A stretch of 64,000 nucleotides of DNA from an uncultured Rhodospirillaceae bacterium. Lineage in GTDB: Bacteria; Pseudomonadota; Alphaproteobacteria; Rhodospirillales; Casp-alpha2. Shown in pieces: positions 9,877-19,238 of this stretch; positions within the stretch are counted from its first letter, which is position 1; each line of letters opens with the position of its first letter. A program made the translations under genes and the position numbers. The DNA lies in contig CAJWCU010000009.1 of assembly GCA_913030825.1 (NCBI GenBank), positions 1 through 64,000 of the forward strand, given 5' to 3'. The notes under the pieces are model-generated. The model was not told the DNA's origin and did no database searches. It was given only the letters and a program-made list of their open reading frames with translations.

Positions 9877-11217
9877 ATGGCATCCGCCGCCGAACAACTC
9901 GCCTCGAACGTAAATCTCGGCGCCTTCTCGAAGGCGACGGAATTGAAGAAGCGCATCTGGTTCACACTGGGTGCGCTCATCGTTTACAGGCTGGGCACCT
10001 TCATCCCGCTGCCGGGCATCGATCCGGTGGTGCTGGACGAAATCTTCCGCGCCAACCAGGGCGGGGTGCTGGGCATGTTCAACATGTTCGCGGGCGGTGC
10101 GCTGGGCCGGATGACCATCTTCGCGCTCAACATCATGCCGTACATCTCGGCCTCCATCATCATGCAGCTGATGACGTCAATCTCGCCGTCCTTGGAGCAG
10201 ATGAAGAAGGAAGGCGAGTCGGGCCGCAAGAAGATCAACCAGTACACTCGGTACCTTACGGTGCTGATCTGTCTGCTGCAGGCCTACGGGATCGCCGTCG
10301 GTATCGAAGGCATGTCGGGCAGCCAAGGGCCGGCCGTGCATGAGCCTGGCTATTTCTTCCGCTTCGCGGTCGTCGTGACGCTGACCGGCGGGACCATGTT
10401 CCTGATGTGGTTGGGCGAACAGATCACCGCCCGGGGTGTCGGTAACGGCATCTCGCTGATTATTTTCGCAGGTATCGTCGCCGAATTGCCGGCGGCCATG
10501 GCCGGTACGTTCGAGATGGGCCGAACCGGTGCGCTTCCGACCGCATTGATCATTGCAATCCTGCTGATGGCCGTTGGCGTCATTGCCCTGGTCGTCTTCG
10601 TCGAACGCGCGCAGCGCCGGATCCTGATCCAGTATCCGAAGCGTCAGCGCGGCAACAAGATGATGGGCGGCGAAAGCTCCCACCTGCCGTTGAAGTTGAA
10701 TACCGCCGGCGTCATTCCGCCGATCTTCGCGTCGTCGCTGCTGTTGATGCCGATCACGGTCATCACGCTGTCGGCGGGGCAGGGGCCGGAATGGATGAAT
10801 GCCGCGGCGGCTTATCTGGGCCGGGGTTCCCCCGTCTACATGGCGATCTATATCGGTTTGATCGTGTTTTTCGCCTTTTTCTACACCGCTGTCGTTTTCA
10901 ACGTGAACGACACGGCCGACAACCTGAAGAAGTACGGTGGCTTCATCCCCGGTATCCGTCCGGGTAAGAACACCGCCGAGTACCTGGATCGTGTGCTGAC
11001 CCGCCTGACTTGTGTCGGTGCCCTCTATCTGGCAGTGATCTGCGCCATCCCGGAATTGCTGATTTCCAACTTCGGCGTTCCGTTCTACTTCGGCGGCACG
11101 TCCTTGCTGATCGTCGTCACCGTGACGATGGATACGGTGACCCAGGTTCAATCCCATCTGATCGCCCATCAGTACGAAGGTCTGATCAAGAAGCAGCGTT
11201 TGCGGGGGAGGCGTTAA
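9877..11217 (+). CDS. secY: Protein translocase subunit SecY
   Basis: 446 residues, normal length, with about ten hydrophobic segments. SecY is the pore of the SecYEG translocon in the inner membrane. Conserved parts are the first helix (RLGTFIPLPGID), the GVGNGISLIIFAGI region and the cytosolic loop FIPGIRPGKNTAEYLD that contacts SecA and the ribosome. The last A of its TAA stop is the first base of the adk ATG. Confidence 0.98.
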   Translation: MASAAEQLASNVNLGAFSKATELKKRIWFTLGALIVYRLGTFIPLPGIDPVVLDEIFRANQGGVLGMFNMFAGGALGRMTIFALNIMPYISASIIMQLMTSISPSLEQMKKEGESGRKKINQYTRYLTVLICLLQAYGIAVGIEGMSGSQGPAVHEPGYFFRFAVVVTLTGGTMFLMWLGEQITARGVGNGISLIIFAGIVAELPAAMAGTFEMGRTGALPTALIIAILLMAVGVIALVVFVERAQRRILIQYPKRQRGNKMMGGESSHLPLKLNTAGVIPPIFASSLLLMPITVITLSAGQGPEWMNAAAAYLGRGSPVYMAIYIGLIVFFAFFYTAVVFNVNDTADNLKKYGGFIPGIRPGKNTAEYLDRVLTRLTCVGALYLAVICAIPELLISNFGVPFYFGGTSLLIVVTVTMDTVTQVQSHLIAHQYEGLIKKQRLRGRR

Positions 11218-11867
11218 TGAACCTGTTGCTCATGGGACCGCCGGGGGCCGGTAAAGGCACCCAGTCGAAACGTCTGGAAGGGGTCTTTGGCCTCGTCCAA
11301 TTGTCGACCGGCGACATGTTGCGCGCCGCCGTTAAGTCCGGCAGCGATCTGGGCCGGAAGGCGCAGGCGATCATGGAACGCGGCGACTTGGTGCCGGACG
11401 ACCTGATCATCGACATGATCTCGGCCCGCATCGAAGAGCCCGATTGCGCTAACGGCTTCATCCTTGACGGGTTTCCGCGCACGGTGCCGCAGGCCGAAGC
11501 GCTGGCCGTCATGTTGGCGGAGAAGGGCGGTAAGCTGGATCATGTGATCGAGCTGGCGGTCGACGATGATGCGATGGTTCAGCGAATCACCGGGCGCTAC
11601 ACCTGCGCCGGCTGTGGTCAGGGGTACCACGACGAATTTGAAAAGCCCGCCACCGAAGGCGTGTGCGACAAATGCGGCGGCACCGAGTTTACCCGCCGCG
11701 CGGACGATACCGAGGACACGGTTCGCAACCGTCTGAACGCTTATCACGAACAAACGGCCCCGATCCTCGCCTACTACAAAGAACAAGGGGTTCTGAAAGA
11801 CGTCGACGGCATGGCCGATATCGACGCCGTGACGGACCAGTTGAAAGGAGTGATCGGCGGGGCCTAG
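11217..11867 (+). CDS. adk: Adenylate kinase
   Basis: 216 residues; catalyses ATP + AMP = 2 ADP in the cytosol. The P-loop GPPGAGKGTQS is at residues 7-17, and the AMP-binding and GFPRT segment near residue 84. The LID domain carries a four-cysteine zinc site (CAGC ... CDKC), a form found in many but not all bacterial Adks. The frame is open upstream inside secY; the ATG at 11217 gives the canonical MNLLLMGPPGAGKG start. Confidence 0.97.
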   Translation: MNLLLMGPPGAGKGTQSKRLEGVFGLVQLSTGDMLRAAVKSGSDLGRKAQAIMERGDLVPDDLIIDMISARIEEPDCANGFILDGFPRTVPQAEALAVMLAEKGGKLDHVIELAVDDDAMVQRITGRYTCAGCGQGYHDEFEKPATEGVCDKCGGTEFTRRADDTEDTVRNRLNAYHEQTAPILAYYKEQGVLKDVDGMADIDAVTDQLKGVIGGA

Positions 11868-11895
11868 AGGGCGTGAAAAAGGCGGTGTCCCGTGG

Positions 11896-11923
11896 TTGAC
11901 TTGGGAATGTAACTGCCTATAAT
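11896..11923 (+). promoter_or_regulatory. Near-consensus sigma-70 promoter for rpsM-rpsK-rpoA-rplQ
   Basis: TTGACT (11896-11901) and a perfect TATAAT (11918-11923) are separated by 16 nt. It lies 29 nt after the adk stop and gives an expected start near 11930, so the rpsM mRNA would have a leader of about 175 nt. Confidence 0.8.
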
Positions 11924-12106
11924 CGCGCCTCTTTCCAGGCCCGGCGGATTTTGAACATAGAAAGCAAATCCGAGCGAACAATTTTGTTCGTCGCGATTTT
12001 TTTGCTTTGGGAACAACGAGTTAGAGCAAGGCCGACAACGGTACGGCATAGCGGCACGGCGAAGCGGCTTGCTCTTGAATTTTGACGAACGTGAGGAGCT
12101 AAAACC
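11924..12106 (+). promoter_or_regulatory. Structured 5' leader of the rpsM operon
   Basis: Two foldable elements are visible. CGAACAA (11975-11981) pairs with TTGTTCG (11984-11990), flanked by AAAGCAAA (11961-11968) and TTTGCTTT further out, with a run of seven T (11997-12003) after the inner stem: an attenuator-like layout. Then AGAGCAA (12023-12029) with TTGCTCT (12069-12075), extended by GCCG/CGGC. GAGGAG (12093-12098) is the ribosome-binding site for the TTG start. In E. coli the equivalent leader binds S4; here the ligand, if any, is unknown. Confidence 0.45.
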
Positions 12107-12475
12107 TTGGCGCGTATTGCGGGTGTGAATATTCCGACGGCGAAACGGGTGGTGATTGCCTTGACCTACATTCATGGCATCGGCCGCACCAAAGCGCGGA
12201 TGATTTGTGACGGTGTCGGGATTCCCCTGGATCGTCGGGTGAACGAATTGACGGAAGACGAGGTCGCGCGGATTCGCGAGACCATTGATCGCGACTATCA
12301 GGTCGAAGGCGACCTGCGGCGCGAAACGGCCATGAACATCAAGCGTTTGATGGACCTGGGTTGCTATCGTGGGCTGCGCCATCGTCGCGGCCTGCCGGTG
12401 CGCGGCCAGCGGACCCATACCAACGCGCGCACCCGCAAAGGCCCGGCCAAGGCCATCGCGGGCAAGAAGAAATAA
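12107..12475 (+). CDS. rpsM: 30S ribosomal protein S13 (TTG start)
   Basis: 122 residues. S13 forms intersubunit bridges in the 30S head and touches the P-site tRNA. The start is TTG: it gives the family N-terminus [15 protein letters not shown] and sits 8 nt after GAGGAG, and no alternative ATG fits. The C-terminal [19 protein letters not shown] tail is conserved. Confidence 0.97.
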   Translation: MARIAGVNIPTAKRVVIALTYIHGIGRTKARMICDGVGIPLDRRVNELTEDEVARIRETIDRDYQVEGDLRRETAMNIKRLMDLGCYRGLRHRRGLPVRGQRTHTNARTRKGPAKAIAGKKK

Positions 12476-12499
12476 CGGCAAGTTCAAGGATAATCAGAG

Positions 12500-12892
12500 A
12501 TGGCTAAGGCAGCAGCAGCACGCCCGCGCCGCCGCGAGCGCAAGAATATCGCCTCCGGCGTGGCCCATATCAACTCCACGTTCAACAACACCATGATCAC
12601 CATTTCCGATGCGCAGGGCAATGCGATTGCCTGGTCGTCGGCAGGTTCCATGGGGTTCAAGGGCTCGCGGAAATCGACCCCTTACGCCGCGCAGGTTGCC
12701 GGCGAAGAGGTCGGCAAGAAGGCCCAGGAACACGGCATGAAGACCCTAGAGGTCGAGGTCAAGGGACCGGGTTCGGGACGTGAGTCCGCGCTCCGTGCCC
12801 TGCAGGCCATCGGGTTCACGATCACGGCCATCCGTGACGTCACCCCGATCCCGCACAACGGTTGCCGTCCGCGGAAACGCCGCCGGGTCTAA
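12500..12892 (+). CDS. rpsK: 30S ribosomal protein S11
   Basis: 130 residues. S11 lies on the 30S platform near the Shine-Dalgarno helix. The blocks [31 protein letters not shown] and the C-terminal [16 protein letters not shown] are standard. In enterics rpsD follows; here the next gene is rpoA after 142 nt. Confidence 0.98.
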   Translation: MAKAAAARPRRRERKNIASGVAHINSTFNNTMITISDAQGNAIAWSSAGSMGFKGSRKSTPYAAQVAGEEVGKKAQEHGMKTLEVEVKGPGSGRESALRALQAIGFTITAIRDVTPIPHNGCRPRKRRRV

Positions 12893-13034
12893 TCCTTAAG
12901 ACGGGCAGGCGGCCTTCAGGTGCACCAATAGGCCGCCACGCCCGTGTCCCCACCGATCGCCGGGTGGGGACCGACACCACGGGACCTGCCGGCAACGGTC
13001 CCCCACATAGGTACGTGAACGCGAGGTCACTGAC
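12893..13034 (+). other. Three tandem hairpins between rpsK and rpoA
   Basis: Hairpin 1: ACGGGC and GGCGGCC (12901-12914) with GGCCGCC and GCCCGT (12931-12945). Hairpin 2: GTCCCCACC (12946-12954) with GGTGGGGAC (12963-12971), 9 bp perfect. Hairpin 3: GGGACC (12981-12986) with GGTCCC (12997-13002). None has a T run. They fill the place occupied by rpsD in enterics and may decouple rpoA from the ribosomal genes. Confidence 0.5.
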
Positions 13035-14051
13035 GTGATTCAGAAAAACTGGCAAGAACTGATTAAACCGAACAAGCTCGACATCAACCCCGGCGTCGAC
13101 CCGGGGCGTCAGGCGACCATCGTCGCCGAGCCGCTCGAGCGTGGCTTCGGTCTGACCCTGGGCAACGCGTTGCGCCGCATCCTGCTGTCGTCCTTGCAGG
13201 GTGCCGCCGTGACGTCGATCCAGGTCGATGGCGTGTTGCACGAGTTCTCGTCGATCCCGGGCGTGCGTGAAGACGTCACCGATATCGTCCTGAACATCAA
13301 GTCCATGGGCCTTCGTATGGAAGCCCAGGGCCCGAAGCGCATGACGCTTAAGGCTGAAGGTCCCTGCGCCGTGACCGCGGGCATGATCGAAACGGGTGCC
13401 GACATCGAAGTCATGGATCCGGACCTGGTGCTCTGCCACTTGGACCGCGACGGCAAGCTGAACATGGAACTGACCGTGGAATCGGGTAAGGGTTATGTTC
13501 CCGCCATCCAGAACCGCGCCGAAGACAGCCCGATTGGCCTGATCCCGATCGACGCCGTATTCTCGCCGGTTCGCAAAGTGGCCTACAAGGTCGACAACAC
13601 CCGCGTTGGCCAGGTTACCGACCACGACAAACTGTCGCTGAACATCACGACCAACGGCGCCGTCACGCCGGAAGACGCCGTGGCCCTGGCCGCGCGTATC
13701 CTGCAGGATCAGCTGCAGCTCTTCATCAACTTCGAAGAGCCGGAGCACGCCCGCGAGGAAGCGCAGCAGGAAGATCTGCCGTTCAACAAGAACCTGCTTC
13801 GCAAGGTGGACGAACTGGAATTGTCCGTCCGTTCCGCGAATTGCTTGAAGAACGACAACATCATCTACATCGGCGATCTGGTCCAGAAGACCGAGGCCGA
13901 TATGCTGCGGACTCCGAACTTCGGCCGGAAATCCTTGAACGAGATCAAGGAAGTCCTGGCCTCCATGGGCCTGCATCTGGGCATGGAAATCACTGCTTGG
14001 CCGCCGGAAAACATCGAAGAGCTGGCCAAGAAGCTCGAAGATCCGTTTTGA
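13035..14051 (+). CDS. rpoA: RNA polymerase alpha subunit
   Basis: 338 residues, GTG start giving [17 protein letters not shown], the usual alphaproteobacterial opening. The N-terminal dimerisation domain (about 1-235, with [18 protein letters not shown]) nucleates RNA polymerase assembly. The C-terminal domain (about 255-330) binds UP elements and activators; [18 protein letters not shown] and [19 protein letters not shown] are its conserved helices. Confidence 0.98.
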   Translation: MIQKNWQELIKPNKLDINPGVDPGRQATIVAEPLERGFGLTLGNALRRILLSSLQGAAVTSIQVDGVLHEFSSIPGVREDVTDIVLNIKSMGLRMEAQGPKRMTLKAEGPCAVTAGMIETGADIEVMDPDLVLCHLDRDGKLNMELTVESGKGYVPAIQNRAEDSPIGLIPIDAVFSPVRKVAYKVDNTRVGQVTDHDKLSLNITTNGAVTPEDAVALAARILQDQLQLFINFEEPEHAREEAQQEDLPFNKNLLRKVDELELSVRSANCLKNDNIIYIGDLVQKTEADMLRTPNFGRKSLNEIKEVLASMGLHLGMEITAWPPENIEELAKKLEDPF

Positions 14052-14057
14052 TCTGAA

Positions 14058-14131
14058 CGGGCGCCGCTAATCCCGGCGCCCGGTTAACTGAAGAACCACC
14101 CCGACGGTCTTTGATGACAAAGATGGCGGGG
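14058..14131 (+). other. Two hairpins between rpoA and rplQ
   Basis: CGGGCGCCG (14058-14066) with CGGCGCCCG (14074-14082) forms a 9-bp stem. A second element nests TCTTTG-ATGA-CAAAGA (14108-14123) inside CCCCG/CGGGG (14099-14103 and 14127-14131). No T run follows either one. Confidence 0.45.
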
Positions 14132-14185
14132 CGCCTCCGGGGGTAAAATGGCACGCCCGGGCGAAAATCAAAGAAGGAGCCTGAT

Positions 14186-14614
14186 ATGAGACACAAGAGC
14201 GGTTACCGCAAACTCAACCGGACGGCCAGCCACCGCAAGGCCATGTTCTCCAACATGACCGCGTCCCTGATCGCCCACGAACAGATCACCACGACCCTGC
14301 CGAAAGCCAAGGAACTGCGTCGCTTCGCCGACCGGATGATCTCGCTGGGCAAGAAGGGCGCCCTGCATCACCGCCGTCAGGCCTTTGCCTTCCTGCGGGA
14401 CGATGCCGCCGTTGCCAAGCTGTTTGGCTCGCTCGCCGAACGCTACAAGGAACGCCCGGGCGGCTACACCCGCATCCTCAAGGCCGGCTTCCGCTACGGC
14501 GATGCGGCCCCGATGGCCGTGATCGAGCTGGTTGATCGCGACCCGGAGGCCAAAGGTGCCGAAGACAAGGCCCGCCACGAAGCCGAGATGGCCGAGGCCG
14601 AGACCCTGGAATAG
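14186..14614 (+). CDS. rplQ: 50S ribosomal protein L17
   Basis: 142 residues. L17 lies near the tunnel exit. [20 protein letters not shown] and [14 protein letters not shown] are conserved. The C-terminus is extended by a Glu/Ala-rich tail ([18 protein letters not shown]). AAGGAG precedes the ATG. It is the last gene of the ribosomal block. Confidence 0.97.
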   Translation: MRHKSGYRKLNRTASHRKAMFSNMTASLIAHEQITTTLPKAKELRRFADRMISLGKKGALHHRRQAFAFLRDDAAVAKLFGSLAERYKERPGGYTRILKAGFRYGDAAPMAVIELVDRDPEAKGAEDKARHEAEMAEAETLE

Positions 14615-14642
14615 GGTATCCGGTCCGGATCAATCCGATACG

Positions 14643-14672
14643 AAAGCGCGGCCCCTGGTGGCCGCGCTTTTT
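14643..14672 (+). terminator. Rho-independent terminator after rplQ
   Basis: AAAGCGCGGCC (14643-14653) pairs with GGCCGCGCTTT (14660-14670), followed by further T residues. A textbook terminator closing the ribosomal operon. Confidence 0.9.
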
Positions 14673-14760
14673 CGTTTCACAGGTCGGCGGCAAGAGGATC
14701 CGGCATTTGCGCCACGGGCCTTGACCTCGCCATAATCCGGCTAAATCTTGAAGTATCGGG

Positions 14761-16251
14761 ATGTTTCCCGTTTTCACCATGGCCACAGAGACTGATCATC
14801 CCATGACTGGACAACCTTCCCGGAACCGTTCCTACCGCCTCGTGACAGCCTTGTTTGCGGCTCTCATCCTTGCCGGACCGGCGGTGCAGGCCGCTCCACG
14901 TGAAGTGCCGAGAAGCCAGGAGCAGGTGATGCTGTCCTACGCGCCGGTGGTGCAGAAGGTAACGCCCGCCGTCGTCAACATCTTCACCGCGAAGAAGGTC
15001 GCGCAGCGGCAGCGTCCGACCTTGTTCGACGATCCTTTCTTTCAGCGGTTTCTGGGGCCGCAGTTGGGCTTCGAGTTCGGTAAGCGACCGAAGCAGAAAG
15101 TGCAGAATTCCCTGGGTTCCGGCGTCATCGTGCGGGCCGACGGGGTGATCGTCACCAATAACCATGTCATCGAGGGCGCGGACGAGATCAAGGTGGTCTT
15201 GCACGATCGGCGCGAGTTCGAAGCGGCTATCGTCGGGACGGACGATCGCACGGACCTGGCCATCCTGCGCCTGAAGGATGCGCCCAAGGACCTGCCGGTT
15301 TTGAAACTGGCCGATTCCGACACGGCGGAAGTCGGCGATATCGTGCTGGCCATCGGTAACCCCTTCGGTGTCGGTCAGACGGTGACCAGTGGCATCGTCT
15401 CGGCCCTGGCACGGACCCAAATGGGCAATGGGCAGTCCGATCTGAACTTCTATCTGCAGACCGATGCGGCCATCAACCCGGGCAACTCCGGCGGCGCTTT
15501 GGTCGCCTTGGACGGGCGTCTACTTGGCATCAATACGGCGATTTTCTCCAAGACCGGTGGTTCGCTCGGGATCGGGTTCGCCATTCCGTCTAATCTGGTG
15601 CGTGCCGTGGTCAACGGCGTGGTCAAGGGCGGGCGATTGGTGCGGCCCTGGATGGGCGCGGCGGGCCGGCCGGTAACGGCCGATATCGCCAATTCGCTGG
15701 GCCTCGACCGGCCGGGTGGTGTCATCATCGAAGACGTTTACCCGGCATCCGCCGCCGACCGCGCGGGGTTACAGCGCGGCGACATCATTCTGGCCCTCGG
15801 CGGGCATGAAATCCGCGATACCACGGCGTTGAAATTCCGAATTGCCACCACGCCCATCGGCGAGAGCCTGCCGCTGCGCGTCTGGCGGCAGGGCGAGGCC
15901 CAGGCCTTGACGATGGAGGCGGAGGCGCCGCCCGAGGTTCCCATCCGCGACAAGCGCGAACTGGGCGGTCGGAATCCATTGTCGGGAGCTGTCGTGGTGA
16001 ACATGTCGCCGGCCCTGGGCGACGAACTGGGTATCGATCCTTTTGCCCGCGGCGTTCTGGTGCTGCAGGTACGGCGCGGCGCCCCGGCGGACAAGGCGGG
16101 CCTGCGCCCCGGCGATTTCGTTCGTAAGGTCAACGGTGCGGAAATCGGTCTGGTCGATGGCCTTGCGAAGGCCGTGTCCGGGCAGGCGCCCTATTGGGAC
16201 ATCACCATCGAGCGCCAGGGCAAGGAATTGAGTGAGCGGTTCGAGGGGTGA
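14761..16251 (+). CDS. Periplasmic HtrA/DegP-family serine protease
   Basis: Up to 496 residues. An N-terminal hydrophobic stretch ending AAPREVP (about residues 26-46) is a signal peptide, so the enzyme acts in the periplasm on misfolded proteins. The trypsin-like domain has the triad His135 (TNNHVIEG), Asp165 (DRTDLAIL) and Ser243 (NPGNSGGAL). Two PDZ domains follow (about 290-390 and 405-490). Starts at 14779 or 14803 are also possible because upstream ribosome-binding signals are weak. The stop overlaps the rarA GTG. Confidence 0.93.
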   Translation: MFPVFTMATETDHPMTGQPSRNRSYRLVTALFAALILAGPAVQAAPREVPRSQEQVMLSYAPVVQKVTPAVVNIFTAKKVAQRQRPTLFDDPFFQRFLGPQLGFEFGKRPKQKVQNSLGSGVIVRADGVIVTNNHVIEGADEIKVVLHDRREFEAAIVGTDDRTDLAILRLKDAPKDLPVLKLADSDTAEVGDIVLAIGNPFGVGQTVTSGIVSALARTQMGNGQSDLNFYLQTDAAINPGNSGGALVALDGRLLGINTAIFSKTGGSLGIGFAIPSNLVRAVVNGVVKGGRLVRPWMGAAGRPVTADIANSLGLDRPGGVIIEDVYPASAADRAGLQRGDIILALGGHEIRDTTALKFRIATTPIGESLPLRVWRQGEAQALTMEAEAPPEVPIRDKRELGGRNPLSGAVVVNMSPALGDELGIDPFARGVLVLQVRRGAPADKAGLRPGDFVRKVNGAEIGLVDGLAKAVSGQAPYWDITIERQGKELSERFEG

Positions 16252-17549
16252 CCACGCTTTTTGAAAGCCAGACACCGCGCCCGCTGGCGGACCGCCTGCG
16301 TCCGACCGCCATCAGCGAGGTTGTCGGCCAGAACCATCTGACCGGGCCGGACGGGTTCATCGGCCGTGCGGTGACGTCCGGGCGCCTGACCTCGATCGTG
16401 TTCTGGGGGCCGCCCGGTACGGGTAAGACCACCATGGCGCGTCTGCTGGCCGATCATGTCTCTTTGTATTTCGAGCCGCTGTCCGCCGTGTTCTCCGGCG
16501 TCGCCGATTTGCGTAAGGTGTTTGAGCGCGCCAAGGAGCGGCGAAAGGTGGGGCAGGGAACGCTGCTGTTCATCGACGAGATCCATCGCTTCAACCGCGC
16601 ACAACAGGATGGCTTCCTGCCTTATGTCGAGGATGGGACGGTCGTCCTCGTCGGGGCGACCACGGAAAACCCGTCGTTCGAGCTTAATCCCGCGCTGCTG
16701 TCTCGTGCCCAGGTGCTGGTTCTCAATCGATTGGATGCGTCTGCTCTGGAAGAACTCATGGTCCGGGCCGAGGCCGAGTTGGGCCATTCCCTGCCGCTCG
16801 ATGCCGACGCCCGCCAGGCCATGGCGGCGATGGCCGACGGCGACGGGCGCTATCTACTGAATATGGTCGAAAATCTGGACGCCTTGGGCATTACCGAGCC
16901 GCTGAACCCGGCGGGGCTGGCCGAGGCCGTGCAGAAACGCATGCCGATCTACGACAAGGGGCAGGAAAGCCACTACAACCTGATATCGGCCCTGCACAAA
17001 TCGCTGCGAGGATCGGACGCCGACGCGGCGCTCTATTGGTTCGCGCGGATGCTGGACGGTGGCGAGGATCCGCTCTATATCGCCCGCCGCCTGACCCGCT
17101 TTGCGTCGGAAGACATCGGTCTCGCCGACCCGCAGGCCCTGCCGCAGGCGCTCGCCGCCTGGGACACCTACGAACGCCTGGGTTCGCCCGAGGGCGAATT
17201 GGCCTTGGTTCAGGCCGTGGTCTATCTGGCGACGGCGCCCAAGTCGAATGCGCTCTATAAGGCCGAATCGGCGGCCAAGCGGACGGCGCGGGAGACCGGC
17301 TCGTTGATGCCGCCCAAGCACATCCTGAACGCGCCGACCAAGCTGATGAAGGAGCTGGACTACGGCAAGGACTACGCGTACGACCACAACGCCGAAGACG
17401 GATTTTCCGGGCAGAACTATTTCCCCGACGGCATGGCGCGCACGCGGCTCTATGCGCCGCTGGAACGCGGATTCGAACGGGAAGTACGGAAACGTCTGGC
17501 CTATTGGGATAAGCTGCGCAAGCAACGCGCCGACGACAACGGGGACTGA
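16248..17549 (+). CDS. rarA: Replication-associated recombination protein A (RarA/MgsA)
   Basis: 433 residues, AAA+ ATPase related to clamp loaders, acting at stalled replication forks. Walker A GPPGTGKT at residues 54-61, Walker B LLFIDEIHRF around 106-115, sensor 1 GATTENPSF. The C-terminal tetramerisation region contains KSLRGSDADAALYWFARML and ends near the ALYKAESAAKR segment. GTG start overlapping the protease stop by 4 nt. Confidence 0.96.
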   Translation: MTTLFESQTPRPLADRLRPTAISEVVGQNHLTGPDGFIGRAVTSGRLTSIVFWGPPGTGKTTMARLLADHVSLYFEPLSAVFSGVADLRKVFERAKERRKVGQGTLLFIDEIHRFNRAQQDGFLPYVEDGTVVLVGATTENPSFELNPALLSRAQVLVLNRLDASALEELMVRAEAELGHSLPLDADARQAMAAMADGDGRYLLNMVENLDALGITEPLNPAGLAEAVQKRMPIYDKGQESHYNLISALHKSLRGSDADAALYWFARMLDGGEDPLYIARRLTRFASEDIGLADPQALPQALAAWDTYERLGSPEGELALVQAVVYLATAPKSNALYKAESAAKRTARETGSLMPPKHILNAPTKLMKELDYGKDYAYDHNAEDGFSGQNYFPDGMARTRLYAPLERGFEREVRKRLAYWDKLRKQRADDNGD

Positions 17550-17554
17550 ACGGA

Positions 17555-17932
17555 ATGAAAATGCTGCTTGCCGTCGCCATGGGGGGCGCCGTCGGTGCGA
17601 CCGGCCGCTATCTGGTCATGGGATGGATCGGACAATGGCTCGGCCACGGGTTTCCCTGGGGTACCTTCACGGTCAATCTCTTGGGATCGTTCGTGCTGGG
17701 CGCGTTGGTCGAGATTTCCGCCCTGGCCTGGTCGCCGTCTCCGGAATTGCGTGCGTTTCTGGTGGTCGGCGTGATGGGGGCCTTCACGACTTTCTCCACG
17801 TTCTCTCTGGATGCCGTCACCTTGATCGAGCGGGGGGATCTCGGCCCGGCCGCGGGCTATGTCCTGGGCTCGGTGGTGTTGTGCGTTCTCGGATTTTGGG
17901 CCGGGCTCGCCCTGTTTCGCCAGGTTCTGTGA
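17555..17932 (+). CDS. crcB: Fluoride ion channel CrcB/Fluc
   Basis: 125 residues with four membrane segments. Fluc channels are dual-topology dimers that export fluoride. Signature parts are TFTVNLLGSFVLG in helix 2 and GAFTTFSTFS in helix 3, whose phenylalanines line the ion path. It starts 5 nt after rarA, and no fluoride riboswitch-like leader is present, so expression probably follows rarA. Confidence 0.95.
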   Translation: MKMLLAVAMGGAVGATGRYLVMGWIGQWLGHGFPWGTFTVNLLGSFVLGALVEISALAWSPSPELRAFLVVGVMGAFTTFSTFSLDAVTLIERGDLGPAAGYVLGSVVLCVLGFWAGLALFRQVL

Positions 17933-18984
17933 TGGTCGATCCGTTATCGTCGCCGGATTCCAAGGGCCGCGTCGTCACCGACGACGAGGACGGCCTGCGT
18001 CTGGATCGTTGGCTAAAGGAACATTTCCCCGGTTTGCCGTTCGGGCAGGTTCAGAAGCTGCTGCGTACGGGGCAAATCCGTGTCGACGGTGGCCGCGCCA
18101 AGGCGAATGCGCGCCTGGCGGCGGGGCAGGAAGTGCGCCTGCCGCCAAGCCTGCGGGACGGCGGCAGCGACGCAGCGGCGAAGGCACCGGCGAAGCCGAA
18201 GGCGGCACGCGGCGGCAAGGACGGGAAGGCGGGCGGGGCCAAGCTCTCAGATCATGAGATCAAGGATATCCAGGCGAGGGTGCTGTACCGCGACGCCGAG
18301 GTTCTGGTCATCGACAAGCCGGCAGGGCTGGCGGTGCAGGGCGGCTCTGGCCTGGGCCGTCATTTGGACGGCATGCTGGACGGCCTGCGCTTCGATTCAT
18401 CCGAACGGCCGCGCCTAACGCATCGCCTGGACAAGGACACCTCCGGCGTACTCGTTCTGGCGCGGACGCGAAAATCCGCGCAATGGCTGACGGAAGGGTT
18501 CCGCCACCGCACAATCAAGAAACTCTATTGGGCGGCCGTGGCCGGGGTCCCGGAGATCGCCCAGGGGCGCATTCGCCTGGATCTGGGCAAGCGGCGCGGC
18601 GCCGGCGGGCAGGAAAAGATGGATGCCGACGCCGAGGACGCGAAACGGGCGGAAACGCTCTATCGCGTGGTCGAACGGCTGAGTCGAAAGACGGCCTGGT
18701 TGGCCATGGAGCCGGTTACCGGGCGGACCCATCAACTCCGTGCCCACGCGGAAGCCATGGGTACGCCGATCCTGGGCGACGGCAAGTACGGCGGTCCCGC
18801 GGCATTTCCGGATTTGCCGGTACCCTTGAAGAAAATGCAGTTGCACGCCCGGCGAATCGTCATCCGCCATCCAAACGGAAAATTGACATCCGTCGTGGCG
18901 CCTCTTCCTCCCCATATGCAGGTATTGTGGGACGCTCTGGGGTTCTCGATCGATCAATCGGCGGATGAACTCTTCGAGGAATAA
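17932..18984 (+). CDS. rluC: RluC/RluD-family 23S rRNA pseudouridine synthase
   Basis: 350 residues from the ATG that overlaps the crcB stop. An S4 RNA-binding domain (about 15-75, LDRWLKEHFPGL ... IRVDGGRAKANARL) is joined by a low-complexity Ala/Lys linker (about 80-105) to the synthase domain. The catalytic aspartate is in HRLDKDTSGVLVLA. GRTHQLRAH and GDGKYGG are further family motifs. The specific uridines modified cannot be told from sequence alone. Confidence 0.9.
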   Translation: MVDPLSSPDSKGRVVTDDEDGLRLDRWLKEHFPGLPFGQVQKLLRTGQIRVDGGRAKANARLAAGQEVRLPPSLRDGGSDAAAKAPAKPKAARGGKDGKAGGAKLSDHEIKDIQARVLYRDAEVLVIDKPAGLAVQGGSGLGRHLDGMLDGLRFDSSERPRLTHRLDKDTSGVLVLARTRKSAQWLTEGFRHRTIKKLYWAAVAGVPEIAQGRIRLDLGKRRGAGGQEKMDADAEDAKRAETLYRVVERLSRKTAWLAMEPVTGRTHQLRAHAEAMGTPILGDGKYGGPAAFPDLPVPLKKMQLHARRIVIRHPNGKLTSVVAPLPPHMQVLWDALGFSIDQSADELFEE

Positions 18985-19238
18985 GCCTAGAATAGTAACC
19001 AGCCGACGTGTGGCGGGTTTATCGGACTAAATCCGTAACACGGAAGCCGGGCCGAATTGGTCCGGCGTTGACCACTCTTGAAGACGGTTCCTCAAGGTAA
19101 GCATTGCATTGTATGCAGATATGCCTATCACTTGAGGAAACGGCTCAGCGATACAAGGCGGTTGATATCCATGCGTTTGGACTTGCGGAACGTTTCGCCG
19201 GTGGGACAAGGTTCGAACGGGAATAGAGACCGAAGACT
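18985..19238. other. Intergenic region with two hairpins before the response regulator
   Basis: GCCGGGCC (19046-19053) pairs with GGTCCGGC (19059-19066, one G-U). TTCCTCAAG (19088-19096) pairs with CTTGAGGAA (19131-19139) across 34 nt. A TTGACC at 19069 has no good -10 partner. No coding potential was seen. One or both elements may control the downstream two-component genes. Confidence 0.35.

Noticed and set aside
17536-17554. Possible fluoride riboswitch before crcB.
   Set aside because: Only 5 nt separate rarA and crcB and the rarA 3' end does not show the conserved riboswitch core.
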